This document shows, in pieces, positions 1-7,786 of a stretch of 64,000 nucleotides of DNA. The notes under the pieces were generated by a model that was not told the origin of the DNA, did not search any database, and saw only the letters and a program-made list of their open reading frames with translations. The position numbers and the translations under genes are program-made. Source of the stretch: Cohnella ginsengisoli (GTDB lineage: Bacteria > Bacillota > Bacilli > Paenibacillales > Paenibacillaceae); the NCBI RefSeq assembly GCF_029525555.1, contig NZ_JAPDHZ010000004.1:744001-808000 (forward strand), given 5' to 3'. Position 1 is the first letter of the stretch. Each line of letters begins with the position of its first letter.

Positions 1-111
1 GCGTTCTTCCGATCATTCGAAGTCGAGTCCTGCCGGAGCGCGTGCGATCCGGCGGCATTCGCTCATTTTGTGACAACAACGTGAGTGAAGAATGGCTATT
101 CCTAAGAGATC

Positions 112-131
112 GGCGCAGACTTGTCTGCGCC
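112..131. terminator. Perfect hairpin upstream of lutA
   Basis: Nine-base arms GGCGCAGAC and GTCTGCGCC around TT, followed by only three T residues. It may be the terminator of a gene lying left of the window or part of the lut leader. The first 110 bases hold nothing I can assign to a gene with confidence. Confidence 0.4.
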
Positions 132-147
132 TTTCCCGTCACCAACC

Positions 148-156
148 TGTCTGACA
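148..156. promoter_or_regulatory. Candidate GntR/FadR-type operator for lut operon
   Basis: TGTCTGACA is a perfect odd palindrome with the GT...AC core typical of GntR/FadR-family operators. It lies about 40 bases before the lutA start, where the regulator encoded at the end of this operon would be expected to bind. Assignment is inference from position and symmetry only. Confidence 0.3.
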
Positions 157-194
157 ACCTGACATATCCAATCGAAATCGCGAGGTGTCACGCT

Positions 195-923
195 ATGAAG
201 GTTTCATTGTTCATCACCTGCCTCGGAGACGCCATTTACCCGCGCGTCGGCGAGGCGATGGTCCGGGTGCTCGCGCAGTACGGCGTGTCGCTCGAATTTC
301 CGAAGACTCAAACCTGCTGCGGCCAGCCCGCCTTCAACAGCGGCTATTGGCAGGAGGCGCGGGCGAGCGCCAAGACGATTCTCGACGCCTTCGAGGACAG
401 CGACTTCGTCATCTCGCCGTCCGGCTCCTGCACGGGGATGATTCACCACTATCCGAAGCTGTTCGAGTCCGATCCGGTCCAGCTCGCACGGGCGGAGCGC
501 CTTCGGGACAAATCTTACGAGTTCACGCAATTTCTCGTCAACGTGCTCGGCGTGACGGACGTGGGCGCCAGCTTTCCGCACAAGGTGACCTATCATCCGT
601 CCTGTCACGGCACGCGGCTGCTCGGCGTCAAGAACGAGCCCATGGCGCTCATGTCGAACGTGCGGGGTCTTGAATTCGTACCGCTGCCGTTCGCGGAGGA
701 CTGTTGCGGGTTCGGCGGCACGTTCGCGGTCAAGATGGCGGACATCTCGGGTGCGATGGTGTCGGAGAAGGTCGATCACGTGAAGGAGACCGAGGCCGAG
801 GTGCTGGTGGGACTCGACATGGCCTGCCTAATGAACATCGCGGGCAACCTGCGTTATCGCGGCGAACAAGTGCGGGTCATGCACCTGGCAGAGGTGCTGG
901 CGGAAGGAGCGGGTCTGGCATGA
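195..923 (+). CDS. lutA: Lactate utilization protein A (Fe-S oxidoreductase subunit)
   Basis: Protein of 242 residues, the usual LutA length. It carries the two CCG motifs of the cysteine-rich domain family: TCCGQP near residue 41 and DCCGFGG near residue 170, which bind Fe-S or related cofactor in LutA/GlcF/HdrB-type subunits. In the LutABC complex this subunit works with LutB and LutC to oxidise L-lactate to pyruvate in the cytoplasm. The reading frame is open further upstream, but the ATG at 195 matches the family N-terminus (MKVSLFITC). Its stop overlaps the lutB start (ATGA), indicating translational coupling in the lutABC operon. Confidence 0.93.
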   Translation: MKVSLFITCLGDAIYPRVGEAMVRVLAQYGVSLEFPKTQTCCGQPAFNSGYWQEARASAKTILDAFEDSDFVISPSGSCTGMIHHYPKLFESDPVQLARAERLRDKSYEFTQFLVNVLGVTDVGASFPHKVTYHPSCHGTRLLGVKNEPMALMSNVRGLEFVPLPFAEDCCGFGGTFAVKMADISGAMVSEKVDHVKETEAEVLVGLDMACLMNIAGNLRYRGEQVRVMHLAEVLAEGAGLA

Positions 924-2437
924 GCGCGCAAAAGGGAAGAGCGACGGTCAAGGAGCGGGCGGAGCTGGCGCTGAACGACGAGTTTCTCGTCAAGGCGGTC
1001 AAGTTCACGACCGAGCGGCTTCGCAACGGGAAAAAAAACGCCTCGGCGGAGCACGGGAATTGGGATGAGTGGCGGGAGCGGGGACGGCAGATCCGGCTGC
1101 ATACGATCGCCCATCTCGACTACTATTTGAATCTGTTCGTCGACAACGCGCGCGCGAACGGCGTGCACGTGCACTTCGCCGACAAGGGCGAGGACGCGGT
1201 CGCCATCGCGATGGACATCGCGCAGCGCAAGGCGGCCAAGACCGTCGTGAAGTCCAAGTCGATGGTTTCCGAGGAGCTGCACCTGAACCACGCACTCGAG
1301 CAGATCGGCGTCGAAGCGATCGAGACCGACCTCGGCGAATACATCATCCAGCTGGCGGGCGAGATGCCTTCGCATATCGTCATCCCGGCGATTCACAAAA
1401 ACCGCTACCAGATCGCCGATCTGCTATCCGAGGTGGCCGGGGAGAAGCTGGAGGCGGATACGACCGTGCTCGCGGGCTTCGTGCGCAAGAAACTGCGCGA
1501 GAAGTTTCTCGAGGCGGACATCGGGATGACGGGCTGCAACTTCGCGATCGCGGAGACAGGCTCTATGGTTCTATTCGAAAACGAAGGCAACGCGCGCATG
1601 GTCACGACGGTGCCGAAGACGCAAATTACGCTAATGGGCATGGAGCGCATCATTCCTTCGTTCGAGGATCTCGAGGTAATGGCGACGCTGCTGCCGCGCT
1701 CGGCGACCGGACAGAAGCTGACGATGTACATGTCGGCGATCACCGGTCCTAAGCGCACGGCCGACGCGGACGGTCCCGAGGAGATGCACATCATCATCGT
1801 CGACAACGGGCGTTCCCTGCAGCTCGGCGATCCCGAATTCCAGGAGCTGCTCAACTGCATCCGCTGCGGCGCTTGCCTGAATGCCTGCCCTGTGTACCGG
1901 CATATCGGCGGCCACGCCTACGGCAGCACGTACAGCGGCCCGATCGGCGCGGTGCTCACGCCGGCGCTCAACAAGAACGTCGCCGAGTGGGACGACATCG
2001 CCAATGCGTCGAGCTTGTGCGGCGCTTGCTACGAGGCCTGTCCGGTCAAGATCCCGCTCCATGAGATGCTCATTTACCTGCGACGCCGCAAGGTGGAGAC
2101 GGGCAACGGCAAGGCGGTCGAGACGGCCGGCATGAAGGGCTTCGCGGCGCTCACGGGCTCGAGCGCGGCGATGAAGGCGGCGCTCGCGATCGGCAAGATC
2201 GGCCAGCGGCTCGTCGTGCGCGGCGGCGAGATCCGCACGAAGCTAGGACCCTTGAAGGGCTGGAACAGCTACCGGGTAACGCCAAGCTTGCCGAGGCGCT
2301 CCTTCCGCGACCGTTGGGAGAAGCTCGACCGCGAGATGGACGCCAACCGGCCGCAGATGGCGCCGGACATGAAGCGAAGAATGGAACAGATCGTCAAAGA
2401 GCGGGGACAAGGAGGCGGCGGACATGGCGGACATTAA
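920..2437 (+). CDS. lutB: Lactate utilization protein B (4Fe-4S ferredoxin-type subunit)
   Basis: Protein of 505 residues. The N-terminal two thirds is the LUD domain; the C-terminal part has two 4Fe-4S motifs, CIRCGACLNACP near residue 313 and CGACYEACP near residue 368. It is the electron-transfer subunit of the LutABC L-lactate oxidising complex. The start ATG overlaps the lutA stop and the 3' end overlaps lutC by 14 bases, so the three genes form one tightly coupled operon. The region upstream of 920 is open in the same frame but is the shadow of lutA. Confidence 0.94.
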   Translation: MSAQKGRATVKERAELALNDEFLVKAVKFTTERLRNGKKNASAEHGNWDEWRERGRQIRLHTIAHLDYYLNLFVDNARANGVHVHFADKGEDAVAIAMDIAQRKAAKTVVKSKSMVSEELHLNHALEQIGVEAIETDLGEYIIQLAGEMPSHIVIPAIHKNRYQIADLLSEVAGEKLEADTTVLAGFVRKKLREKFLEADIGMTGCNFAIAETGSMVLFENEGNARMVTTVPKTQITLMGMERIIPSFEDLEVMATLLPRSATGQKLTMYMSAITGPKRTADADGPEEMHIIIVDNGRSLQLGDPEFQELLNCIRCGACLNACPVYRHIGGHAYGSTYSGPIGAVLTPALNKNVAEWDDIANASSLCGACYEACPVKIPLHEMLIYLRRRKVETGNGKAVETAGMKGFAALTGSSAAMKAALAIGKIGQRLVVRGGEIRTKLGPLKGWNSYRVTPSLPRRSFRDRWEKLDREMDANRPQMAPDMKRRMEQIVKERGQGGGGHGGH

Positions 2438-3185
2438 GCAGCAGGCGGGACTGGCGGGCGGAGAGGCGGAGCACGCGGACTGGCTGGCGGAGATGGAGCG
2501 CGCCTCCCGGGCGAAGCAGGAGACATTCATGAACGGCATCGCCGCGAGGCTGCGACATCCGCGGATGACGTCGAAGCCTGCGCAGCCGGCGCGGGGCGCA
2601 CCGGACTTCTGGCGGACGTTCGACTGGACGCCGGAGGAGCGCGTCGAACGCTTCGAGGCGAATTGGCGCAGCGTCGGCGGACATACCGCCCGCGCCAAGG
2701 ATTTGGCTGACGCCGGACGCTTTATCGCCGAGCGTGCGCAGGAACTTAGCGCGCGCATCATCGTGCGGCAGGATCAGGAAGAACTGGCGTCGCTGGCCCT
2801 GGAGTCGTCCGTTCCAGAGGCCGAGGTGTCGGTCTGGAACGCGGACGAGGATGTTTCTTGGAAAGCGAGGGCCGCCGAAGCCGATATCGGCGTCGTGCTG
2901 GCCGACCAAGCGCTGGCCTACACGGGCACGGTCGTCGTCCGTTCGGCCTCGAATAAGGGCCGATCGGTATCATTGCTGCCGACCGTGCTGTTCATTCTAA
3001 TTCCCGTCGAGCGACTGGGCACCCGGCTCGGCGAAGCGCTCATCCCGATGGACGAGGGCGGTCGCGAGGCGCTGCCGGCCGGCGTCCATTTCATCACGGG
3101 GCCGAGCCGGTCTTCGGACATCGAGAACGATCTGACGATCGGCGTCCACGGACCCGGCGTCGTCTATGCGGTCATCATCGGCTGA
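2424..3185 (+). CDS. lutC: Lactate utilization protein C (LUD domain)
   Basis: Protein of 253 residues with the LUD fold (former DUF162) through its C-terminal half, ending in the conserved stretch SDIENDLTIGVHGP. LutC is the third subunit of the L-lactate oxidation complex. It starts inside lutB and its last 20 bases overlap the earliest possible start of the downstream regulator gene, so the group lutA-lutB-lutC-regulator is compact. The N-terminal 60 residues are less conserved-looking and rich in Ala and charged residues, as is common in Paenibacillaceae homologues. Confidence 0.92.
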   Translation: MADIKQQAGLAGGEAEHADWLAEMERASRAKQETFMNGIAARLRHPRMTSKPAQPARGAPDFWRTFDWTPEERVERFEANWRSVGGHTARAKDLADAGRFIAERAQELSARIIVRQDQEELASLALESSVPEAEVSVWNADEDVSWKARAAEADIGVVLADQALAYTGTVVVRSASNKGRSVSLLPTVLFILIPVERLGTRLGEALIPMDEGGREALPAGVHFITGPSRSSDIENDLTIGVHGPGVVYAVIIG

Positions 3186-3945
3186 AGCGAAGCCGTTCAA
3201 GGAGGCGAGACCGATCGAAGCGAAGCGGCTGACCAAGCGCAATCATTATGAAGAGATCGCGATGCAAATCCGTCGCCAAATCGAGGACGGGCGGCTGAAG
3301 CCCGGCGACAAGCTCCCGTCGACGCGGGAGATCTCCGAGCAATTCGGCGTCGGCCGGTCGACGACGCGCGAAGCGCTCAGCGCCCTGAAGGCGATGGGGC
3401 TGATCGACATCCGCCAGGGCGGCGGATGCCGGGTCGCCGCTGCCCCGGAAGCCGGCGCTTCGCAGTTGGGCGCGTCGGTCGTCGAACCGCCCGAGCTCTT
3501 GTCTTTGCGTGACGGCCGCAAGACGCTGCTCGAGCTGCTCGAGGTGCGGCAAACGCTCGAAGTGTCGATCGCTTCGATCGCCGCCGCCAAGCGTACGCCC
3601 GAGGACCTTGCCGCGCTGCGCGCGCTGCAGATCGAGATGGAAGCAGCCATCGGCGACGACATCGAAGGGGAGCGGACCGACCTTAAGTTTCACCTGCTGC
3701 TCGCCAAGTCGACGCGCAACGACATCATGATCTCGCTGTTCGCGTCGATCACGGGCCAGATGGAGCGGGCGATCCGCGATATCCGCCGCGTCGAGCTGTA
3801 CGCGAACCGCTCGGTCGCGCGCAGACTGTTCGATGAGCACTCGGCGATCCTGGACGCCGTCGCGGAGCAGGAGCCGCTCGCGGCCTCGCTGCGCATGAAC
3901 GAGCATCTTGCGCACGTGGAGCGAATGCTGCTGCGCCACTTGTGA
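3166..3945 (+). CDS. lutR: FadR-subfamily GntR regulator, probable lactate regulator LutR
   Basis: Up to 259 residues. A GntR winged helix lies at about residues 27-92 (KLPSTREISEQFGVGRSTTR is the recognition region) and an all-helical FCD ligand-binding domain follows. Regulators of this type repress lactate utilisation genes and release DNA when lactate is present. Being the last gene of the lut cluster supports that role. The start is uncertain: the ATG at 3166 lies within lutC and has no clear Shine-Dalgarno, while a perfect AAGGAGG at about 3198 has no ATG/GTG/TTG in frame at proper spacing, only an ATC codon 8 bases on. Confidence 0.85.
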   Translation: MRSSSAEAKPFKEARPIEAKRLTKRNHYEEIAMQIRRQIEDGRLKPGDKLPSTREISEQFGVGRSTTREALSALKAMGLIDIRQGGGCRVAAAPEAGASQLGASVVEPPELLSLRDGRKTLLELLEVRQTLEVSIASIAAAKRTPEDLAALRALQIEMEAAIGDDIEGERTDLKFHLLLAKSTRNDIMISLFASITGQMERAIRDIRRVELYANRSVARRLFDEHSAILDAVAEQEPLAASLRMNEHLAHVERMLLRHL

Positions 3946-3962
3946 ATGGCATTGCCCGCAAG

Positions 3963-3997
3963 AAAAGGACGAAGCGCGTGTGCTTCGTCCTTTTTTT
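3963..3997 (+). terminator. Rho-independent terminator of the lut operon
   Basis: GGACGAAGC and GCTTCGTCC pair around a 6-base loop, flanked by AAAA and a run of seven T. It starts 18 bases after the regulator stop codon. Confidence 0.9.
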
Positions 3998-4019
3998 ATC
4001 TGCCGCGAGGACCTATCGA

Positions 4020-4347
4020 TCCAGAAACAATACTGCACGTCGCCCCGCCGCAGCCCGCTCTTTGATCCTATCCAAGAACAATTCCGCTCATCCGACTTCC
4101 ACCCGCCACAGTTTGTTCCTAACCGAGAACAAATCCGCTCGCCAGACGTCCGCCCGCCGCAGCTTGTTGCTAACCAAGAACAATTCCGCTCATCCGACTT
4201 CCACCCGCCGCAGTTTGATCCTAAACGAGAACAATTCCGTTCGCCAGACGTCCGCCCGCCGCAACTTGTTCCTCACCGAGAACAAATCCGCTTGCCCGAC
4301 TACCGCCTGCCGCTATTTGTTCCTAACCGAGAACAAATCCCATCGCC
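4020..4347. repeat. 51-bp tandem repeat array with hairpins, about 5-6 copies
   Basis: Units of exactly 51 bases run from 4076 (4076-4126, 4127-4177, 4178-4228, 4229-4279, 4280-4330, then a partial copy), with a decayed copy before them from about 4020. Copies 1 and 3 are most alike, as are 2 and 4, implying a 102-bp higher-order duplication. Each unit junction keeps an inverted repeat, TTTGTTC-N8-GAACAAA in its best form. Because 51 is divisible by three, several frames stay open across the array, but I do not think it is coding. It fills the gap between the lut terminator and the convergent VTT gene. Confidence 0.85.
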
Positions 4348-4406
4348 AACTCCAAAACAAAGTGCCGTTTCTGTCGCCCAGGGACCCTTTTAGTCATCCA
4401 AGCAGG

Positions 4407-4943
4407 TCATCCAAGCAGATACCCCAGCAGCTTCTTCCCGGCGAACGCGTAGACGGCCATCATCGGCAGCTTGCCGAGCGCGGTGCCGGCGATATACGGC
4501 AGCGGGCGGATGCCGGCTGCGGCTGCATACAGGTTCACGAGCGGCTGCGGCAGGAAGGGAACGAGCCTGGCGACGAAGACGAACCAGAACGGCCTCCGGC
4601 CCAGCCGCTCGGCAAAAGCCTTCAGCCTGGGGCTGCGGTCCAACCAGCCTTCGGCGGCGTCGGCGAGGAACAAGCGCGCGTAAAAATACATGAGCAAGGC
4701 CGCGCCCGTCGCGCCGAACCAACTGATCAGCGCGCCGCCTGGCGCCCCGTAAGCGTAAGCGGCGAGCGCGATAAATATTTTATAAGGAAGCACGGGAAAT
4801 AAAGCGAGGGCTATCGCCAGCAGCAGCATCGTCCACAGCGAACCGGATCCGCTCTGCATCAAGGCGAGCAGCTCGTCCTTGTATAGCCAAAATGCCCAGA
4901 CGATGAGGCTGTATACTACGATTGCCCATATGATTTTTTTCAT
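4407..4943 (-). CDS. TVP38/TMEM64 (VTT domain) membrane protein
   Basis: Integral membrane protein of 178 residues with the VTT-domain pattern: an N-terminal helix, a hydrophobic pair around LFPVLPYKIFIALAAYAYG, an amphipathic stretch, then the conserved FVFVARLVPFLPQPLVNLYA segment and a C-terminal helix. Family members are linked to lipid scramblase or membrane transport roles, with no specific substrate established. A GGTG Shine-Dalgarno precedes the ATG. It is divergent from the HD hydrolase gene at 5200. A second VTT protein is encoded at 25074. Confidence 0.85.
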   Translation of the reverse strand: MKKIIWAIVVYSLIVWAFWLYKDELLALMQSGSGSLWTMLLLAIALALFPVLPYKIFIALAAYAYGAPGGALISWFGATGAALLMYFYARLFLADAAEGWLDRSPRLKAFAERLGRRPFWFVFVARLVPFLPQPLVNLYAAAAGIRPLPYIAGTALGKLPMMAVYAFAGKKLLGYLLG

Positions 4944-5199
4944 AGCTGCACCTTTCGCCGCCGAAACGCCGTTTTATCTCCCCATTCGCGACATTCGCCG
5001 GCTCTGTTTCGCCGATAATCGCTCTGTTCAGATTACCGCACGCGGACGCCAGGCCGCAACCAATTCCGTTTGGGCAGACAAGCTGCCGCCGAGCTTACAT
5101 CAGGCTTGCTTCATCTCCGGTTGGCGCATATACTAATCCAGATATCAACGCCGTTTGGACCAAGCATAGCCGTTCAGACCGCAGAGGAGCAAGAGGCCG

Positions 5200-6537
5200 A
5201 TGACCCTCCATAAAGGACAAACGAATCTCCGCAAAATGAGATTGTTCGATACCGAAAACATCCATTCCGGCGAAGACCGCGACGAGTACGAAAAGGACTA
5301 CGCGCGTCTCATCCAATCCCCGTCGTTCCGACGGCTGCAGGGGAAATCCCAAGTGTTCGGCGCAGGCAGCGGGGACTACTACCGGACGCGACTGACGCAT
5401 TCGATCGAAGTATCGCAAATCGCCCGCGAGGTGGCCCGCCGGCTGGGCAAGCAGTACGAGCTGCTTAGCAGGAGGGAGCATCCCGGCCTCATGCTCGATC
5501 CGGAGGTGGTAGAGGTAGCGGCGCTCGCGCACGATCTCGGACATCCGCCGTTCGGCCATAAGGGCGAAGAGGTGCTGAACGACCTGCTGATGGAGGAGTT
5601 CGGCCTGAAGTATGAGGGCAATGCGCAAAATTACCGGATCCTGATGTTCCTTGAAAAACGGGCCGGCAGCGACAGCGGGCTCGACCTGAGCGCCTCGGTG
5701 CTGCTCGGCATCAACAAGTACCCGTACAATCTCGACGAACCCGGACGGCTCAAGGGCGTCTATCATATGGAATGGGAAGGCATCCGCTACCTGCGGGATC
5801 TGTGGGGCATGCCCGAAGGCTGCGCGACGCTCGAGGCCCAGCTCATGGACTTGTGCGACGATATCGCCTATTCGACGCACGATCTGGAGGACGGCATTCG
5901 CGCGGGCAAGATTCCGATGAGCCGGACCTTGTTCGAGGACGAGCGCATCGTGGCGGCGCTCATTCAGGAGATCAAGGACGATCCGGGCAACCACAGCATG
6001 AACTGGGAGCAGATCGATTTGCCGTCCATGGTGCGCACGGTGTTGAGCGGCTATCTGGAACAGTGGGAGCAGATCTACGTGGATTGCGGGGGCGAGCCAT
6101 CGCGGGCGAGGCGCGAGATGAAGGCGCGATGGGTGCGCAAATTCGCCAATCAAGTGGGCATCATTGACGACCCGGCGAAGGGTTGGAAAAAGGTGACGTT
6201 CATCCGCGACGGCGCGCAGGACATCGAGCTGCTGCGGACGATGGAAATATTGAAGAAGCTGGCCTGGGTGACGCTGATCAAGGATTTTCGCGTACAAAGG
6301 CTGCACAAGCGCAGCGAGGTCATGATTCGCAGACTGTGGGGCAGCTTCAAGGAATACGAGACCGGCAAGTTGATCATTCCGCCGGACTGGCACGAGAGCT
6401 TCGAGCAGCACAAGGGACGCTGGCAATGGGAGAGGCTCGTGGCGGACTATTTGTCGGGCATGACGGACGCGTATGCGGAAAAGGTATACGCCGAGTTTTT
6501 TGCCAGCCGCTCGGGGTCCATTTACGAACGCGACTAG
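5200..6537 (+). CDS. dGTPase-like HD-domain triphosphohydrolase
   Basis: Protein of 445 residues of the deoxyguanosinetriphosphate triphosphohydrolase family. The metal-binding HD motif is visible: His67 in THSIEVSQIA, then AHDLGHPPFGH with His111-Asp112 and further histidines, plus the FRRLQGKSQVF start of the family domain. Such enzymes split dNTPs into deoxynucleoside and triphosphate and help set nucleotide pools. The length fits the family and a GAGGAGC Shine-Dalgarno precedes the ATG. It stands alone, with a MerR promoter starting 17 bases after its stop. Confidence 0.88.
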   Translation: MTLHKGQTNLRKMRLFDTENIHSGEDRDEYEKDYARLIQSPSFRRLQGKSQVFGAGSGDYYRTRLTHSIEVSQIAREVARRLGKQYELLSRREHPGLMLDPEVVEVAALAHDLGHPPFGHKGEEVLNDLLMEEFGLKYEGNAQNYRILMFLEKRAGSDSGLDLSASVLLGINKYPYNLDEPGRLKGVYHMEWEGIRYLRDLWGMPEGCATLEAQLMDLCDDIAYSTHDLEDGIRAGKIPMSRTLFEDERIVAALIQEIKDDPGNHSMNWEQIDLPSMVRTVLSGYLEQWEQIYVDCGGEPSRARREMKARWVRKFANQVGIIDDPAKGWKKVTFIRDGAQDIELLRTMEILKKLAWVTLIKDFRVQRLHKRSEVMIRRLWGSFKEYETGKLIIPPDWHESFEQHKGRWQWERLVADYLSGMTDAYAEKVYAEFFASRSGSIYERD

Positions 6538-6553
6538 CGCATCCATGCACCGC

Positions 6554-6585
6554 TTGACCCTGACATTAATGGCAGGGTGTATGCT
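6554..6585 (+). promoter_or_regulatory. Elongated MerR-type promoter with palindromic operator
   Basis: A -35 TTGACC (6554-6559) and a -10 TATGCT (6580-6585) are separated by 20 bases, the over-long spacing typical of MerR-activated promoters. The spacer holds a near-perfect 22-base palindrome (6557-6578, ACCCTG...CAGGGT). It lies 33 bases before the merR start, so the regulator probably controls itself and the thioredoxin gene. Confidence 0.75.
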
Positions 6586-6617
6586 GGATTTAGCCGGGAA
6601 GGAAGGAGGCGGCCGTC

Positions 6618-7022
6618 TTGAAAATCGGCGAGCTGTCGCGCAGGACCGGAGCGAGCATCCGCTCGCTTCGCTACTATGAAGCGCAGGGACTGATCGCGCC
6701 GCTGCGCGAATCGAACGGGTATCGCGAGTATTCGCCGATGGCCGAAGATCAAGTGCGCACGATCCGCTTTTATTTGCAGCTCGGGCTGACGACGGAGCAG
6801 ATCGCGGGCTTTCTGAACTGCGTGCTCAGCCGGCCGGAGACGTTTTGCACCGAGGTGCTGCCGGTGTACGAGAGCAAGCTGGCGGACATCGAGGCGCAGA
6901 TCGCGCAGCTGACGCGCATCCGGGACAATCTGGTCGACCGCATCTCTTCCTTCCGCGGCGAATCCGAGCTAGGCGAAGGAGAGTCGACGCGGGATGAGAG
7001 AAGCAAGCGATATGGATTTTGA
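6618..7022 (+). CDS. MerR-family regulator paired with thioredoxin
   Basis: Protein of 134 residues starting at TTG with AGGAGG 7-8 bases upstream. The N-terminal MerR winged helix is typical (IGELSRRTGASIRSLRYYE, then NGYREYS), followed by a coiled-coil dimerisation helix ending in RIRDNLVDRI. Two cysteines, Cys68 and Cys77, sit between the DNA-binding domain and the coiled coil and could sense thiol stress or metal, but this is not shown. Its last 29 bases overlap the thioredoxin gene, so the two are co-translated. The effector is unknown. Confidence 0.88.
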   Translation: MKIGELSRRTGASIRSLRYYEAQGLIAPLRESNGYREYSPMAEDQVRTIRFYLQLGLTTEQIAGFLNCVLSRPETFCTEVLPVYESKLADIEAQIAQLTRIRDNLVDRISSFRGESELGEGESTRDERSKRYGF

Positions 7023-7305
7023 AAACGCGGTGAGGCGCACGGGCGTGACGTTGGTGGACTTCGGGACGACCTGGTGCCCGCCATGCAAGGCGCTGCTGCC
7101 GGTCATCGAGACGCTGGCCGGGGAATACGGCGATCGGGTGTCCGTCGTGAAGGTCGACACGGACGATTCGCCCGAGACGGCGTCAAGCTTCGGCGTGATG
7201 GCCAATCCGACGGTCATCGTGTTCAATGACGGCGAGCCGGTGGAAAAGCTCGTCGGGCTGCGCCCGATCGATGCCTACAGGTCGGTGCTGAACCGCTACG
7301 TTTGA
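6994..7305 (+). CDS. Thioredoxin-like protein with WCPPC active site
   Basis: Protein of 103 residues with the complete thioredoxin fold: TLVDFGTTWCPPCKALLPV, DTDDSPETASSFGVMANPT with the cis-Pro loop, and a C-terminal helix. The active site is WCPPC rather than the standard WCGPC, which in known thioredoxin variants raises or alters redox potential. The ATG at 6994 has AAGGAGAG upstream; an internal ATG at 7012 is an alternative. The gene overlaps the merR end, so it is probably a dedicated target of that regulator rather than the housekeeping trxA. Confidence 0.88.
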   Translation: MREASDMDFENAVRRTGVTLVDFGTTWCPPCKALLPVIETLAGEYGDRVSVVKVDTDDSPETASSFGVMANPTVIVFNDGEPVEKLVGLRPIDAYRSVLNRYV

Positions 7306-7321
7306 ACCGTTCGACGAGCGG

Positions 7322-7361
7322 GAAGCCTTCTAGGCCGAGTCAATCGGCTTGGGGGCTTTTT
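7322..7361 (+). terminator. Terminator after the MerR-thioredoxin operon
   Basis: Two nested stems (AAGCC with GGCTT, GCCGA with TCGGC) end in a run of five T. Confidence 0.7.
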
Positions 7362-7440
7362 GGCGTTTGACGGTTTTCGTAGCTAATATAGACTCTACGG
7401 GCGCTGCTGGCGTTCAATGTCCTAGCGATGAGCATTCTTC

Positions 7441-7470
7441 TTGACATACCCTACGGGGGGTATATTATAT
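7441..7470 (+). promoter_or_regulatory. copZ promoter with CsoR-type copper operator
   Basis: A consensus -35 TTGACA (7441-7446) is followed by TACCCTACGGGGGGTA and a -10 within TATATTATAT (7461-7470). The GC-rich pseudo-palindrome between -35 and -10 closely matches the known CsoR operator core (TACCC-N-GGGGGTA), so copper should relieve repression here. The csoR gene itself is not in the window. Confidence 0.75.
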
Positions 7471-7503
7471 TTAAAGCATTAACTTACCAAGGAGGCTGTA
7501 CTC

Positions 7504-7701
7504 GTGAATACGACTTTAAAAGTAGAAGGCATGTCCTGCGGACACTGCGTAAATAGCGTTGAGGGCGCTCTTAAGAAGCTGGGAGCGGAGGCAAAGGTCG
7601 ATCTGGCGGCCGGCTCGGTAGCCGTGAGCTTTGACGAGAGCATGCTGGGACTCGCGGATATTAAGACGGCGATCGAAGATCAAGGCTACGAGATCGTTTA
7701 A
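7504..7701 (+). CDS. copZ: Copper chaperone CopZ (HMA domain)
   Basis: Protein of 65 residues, one heavy-metal-associated ferredoxin-like domain with the Cu(I) motif GMSCGHC near the N-terminus. It would carry cytoplasmic Cu(I) to a CopA P-type ATPase; no copA lies in this window. GTG start with a perfect AAGGAGG 8 bases upstream. Regulation by copper is supported by the CsoR-like box in its promoter. Monocistronic here, closed by a strong terminator. Confidence 0.92.
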   Translation: MNTTLKVEGMSCGHCVNSVEGALKKLGAEAKVDLAAGSVAVSFDESMLGLADIKTAIEDQGYEIV

Positions 7702-7728
7702 CGAAAATCACGATTGGGAGTAACTACG

Positions 7729-7759
7729 AAGGAGCCATCCGCCGATGGCTCCTTTTTTT
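7729..7759 (+). terminator. Terminator of copZ
   Basis: GGAGCCATC and GATGGCTCC around a four-base loop, flanked by AA and seven T. It lies between the convergent copZ and SASP genes. Confidence 0.9.
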
Positions 7760-7786
7760 GGCATAGGGGGAAGGGGATGCCGGGAT

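Noticed and set aside
4076..4345. CRISPR array
   Set aside because: There are no unique spacers; the whole 51-base unit diverges evenly between copies, and no cas genes are near.
3908..4802. Long open frames through the 51-bp repeat array, reading as a repetitive protein of up to 286 residues
   Set aside because: The unit length is a multiple of three, so two or more frames stay open automatically; they begin inside the regulator gene, lack ribosome sites and run into the antisense of the VTT gene.
5095..6546. Long reverse-strand frame opposite the dGTPase-like gene (and similar long antisense frames opposite pyk, LTA synthase, acyltransferase and the poly-HAMP gene)
   Set aside because: In GC-rich DNA antisense frames stay open by codon bias; none has a ribosome site or protein family match.
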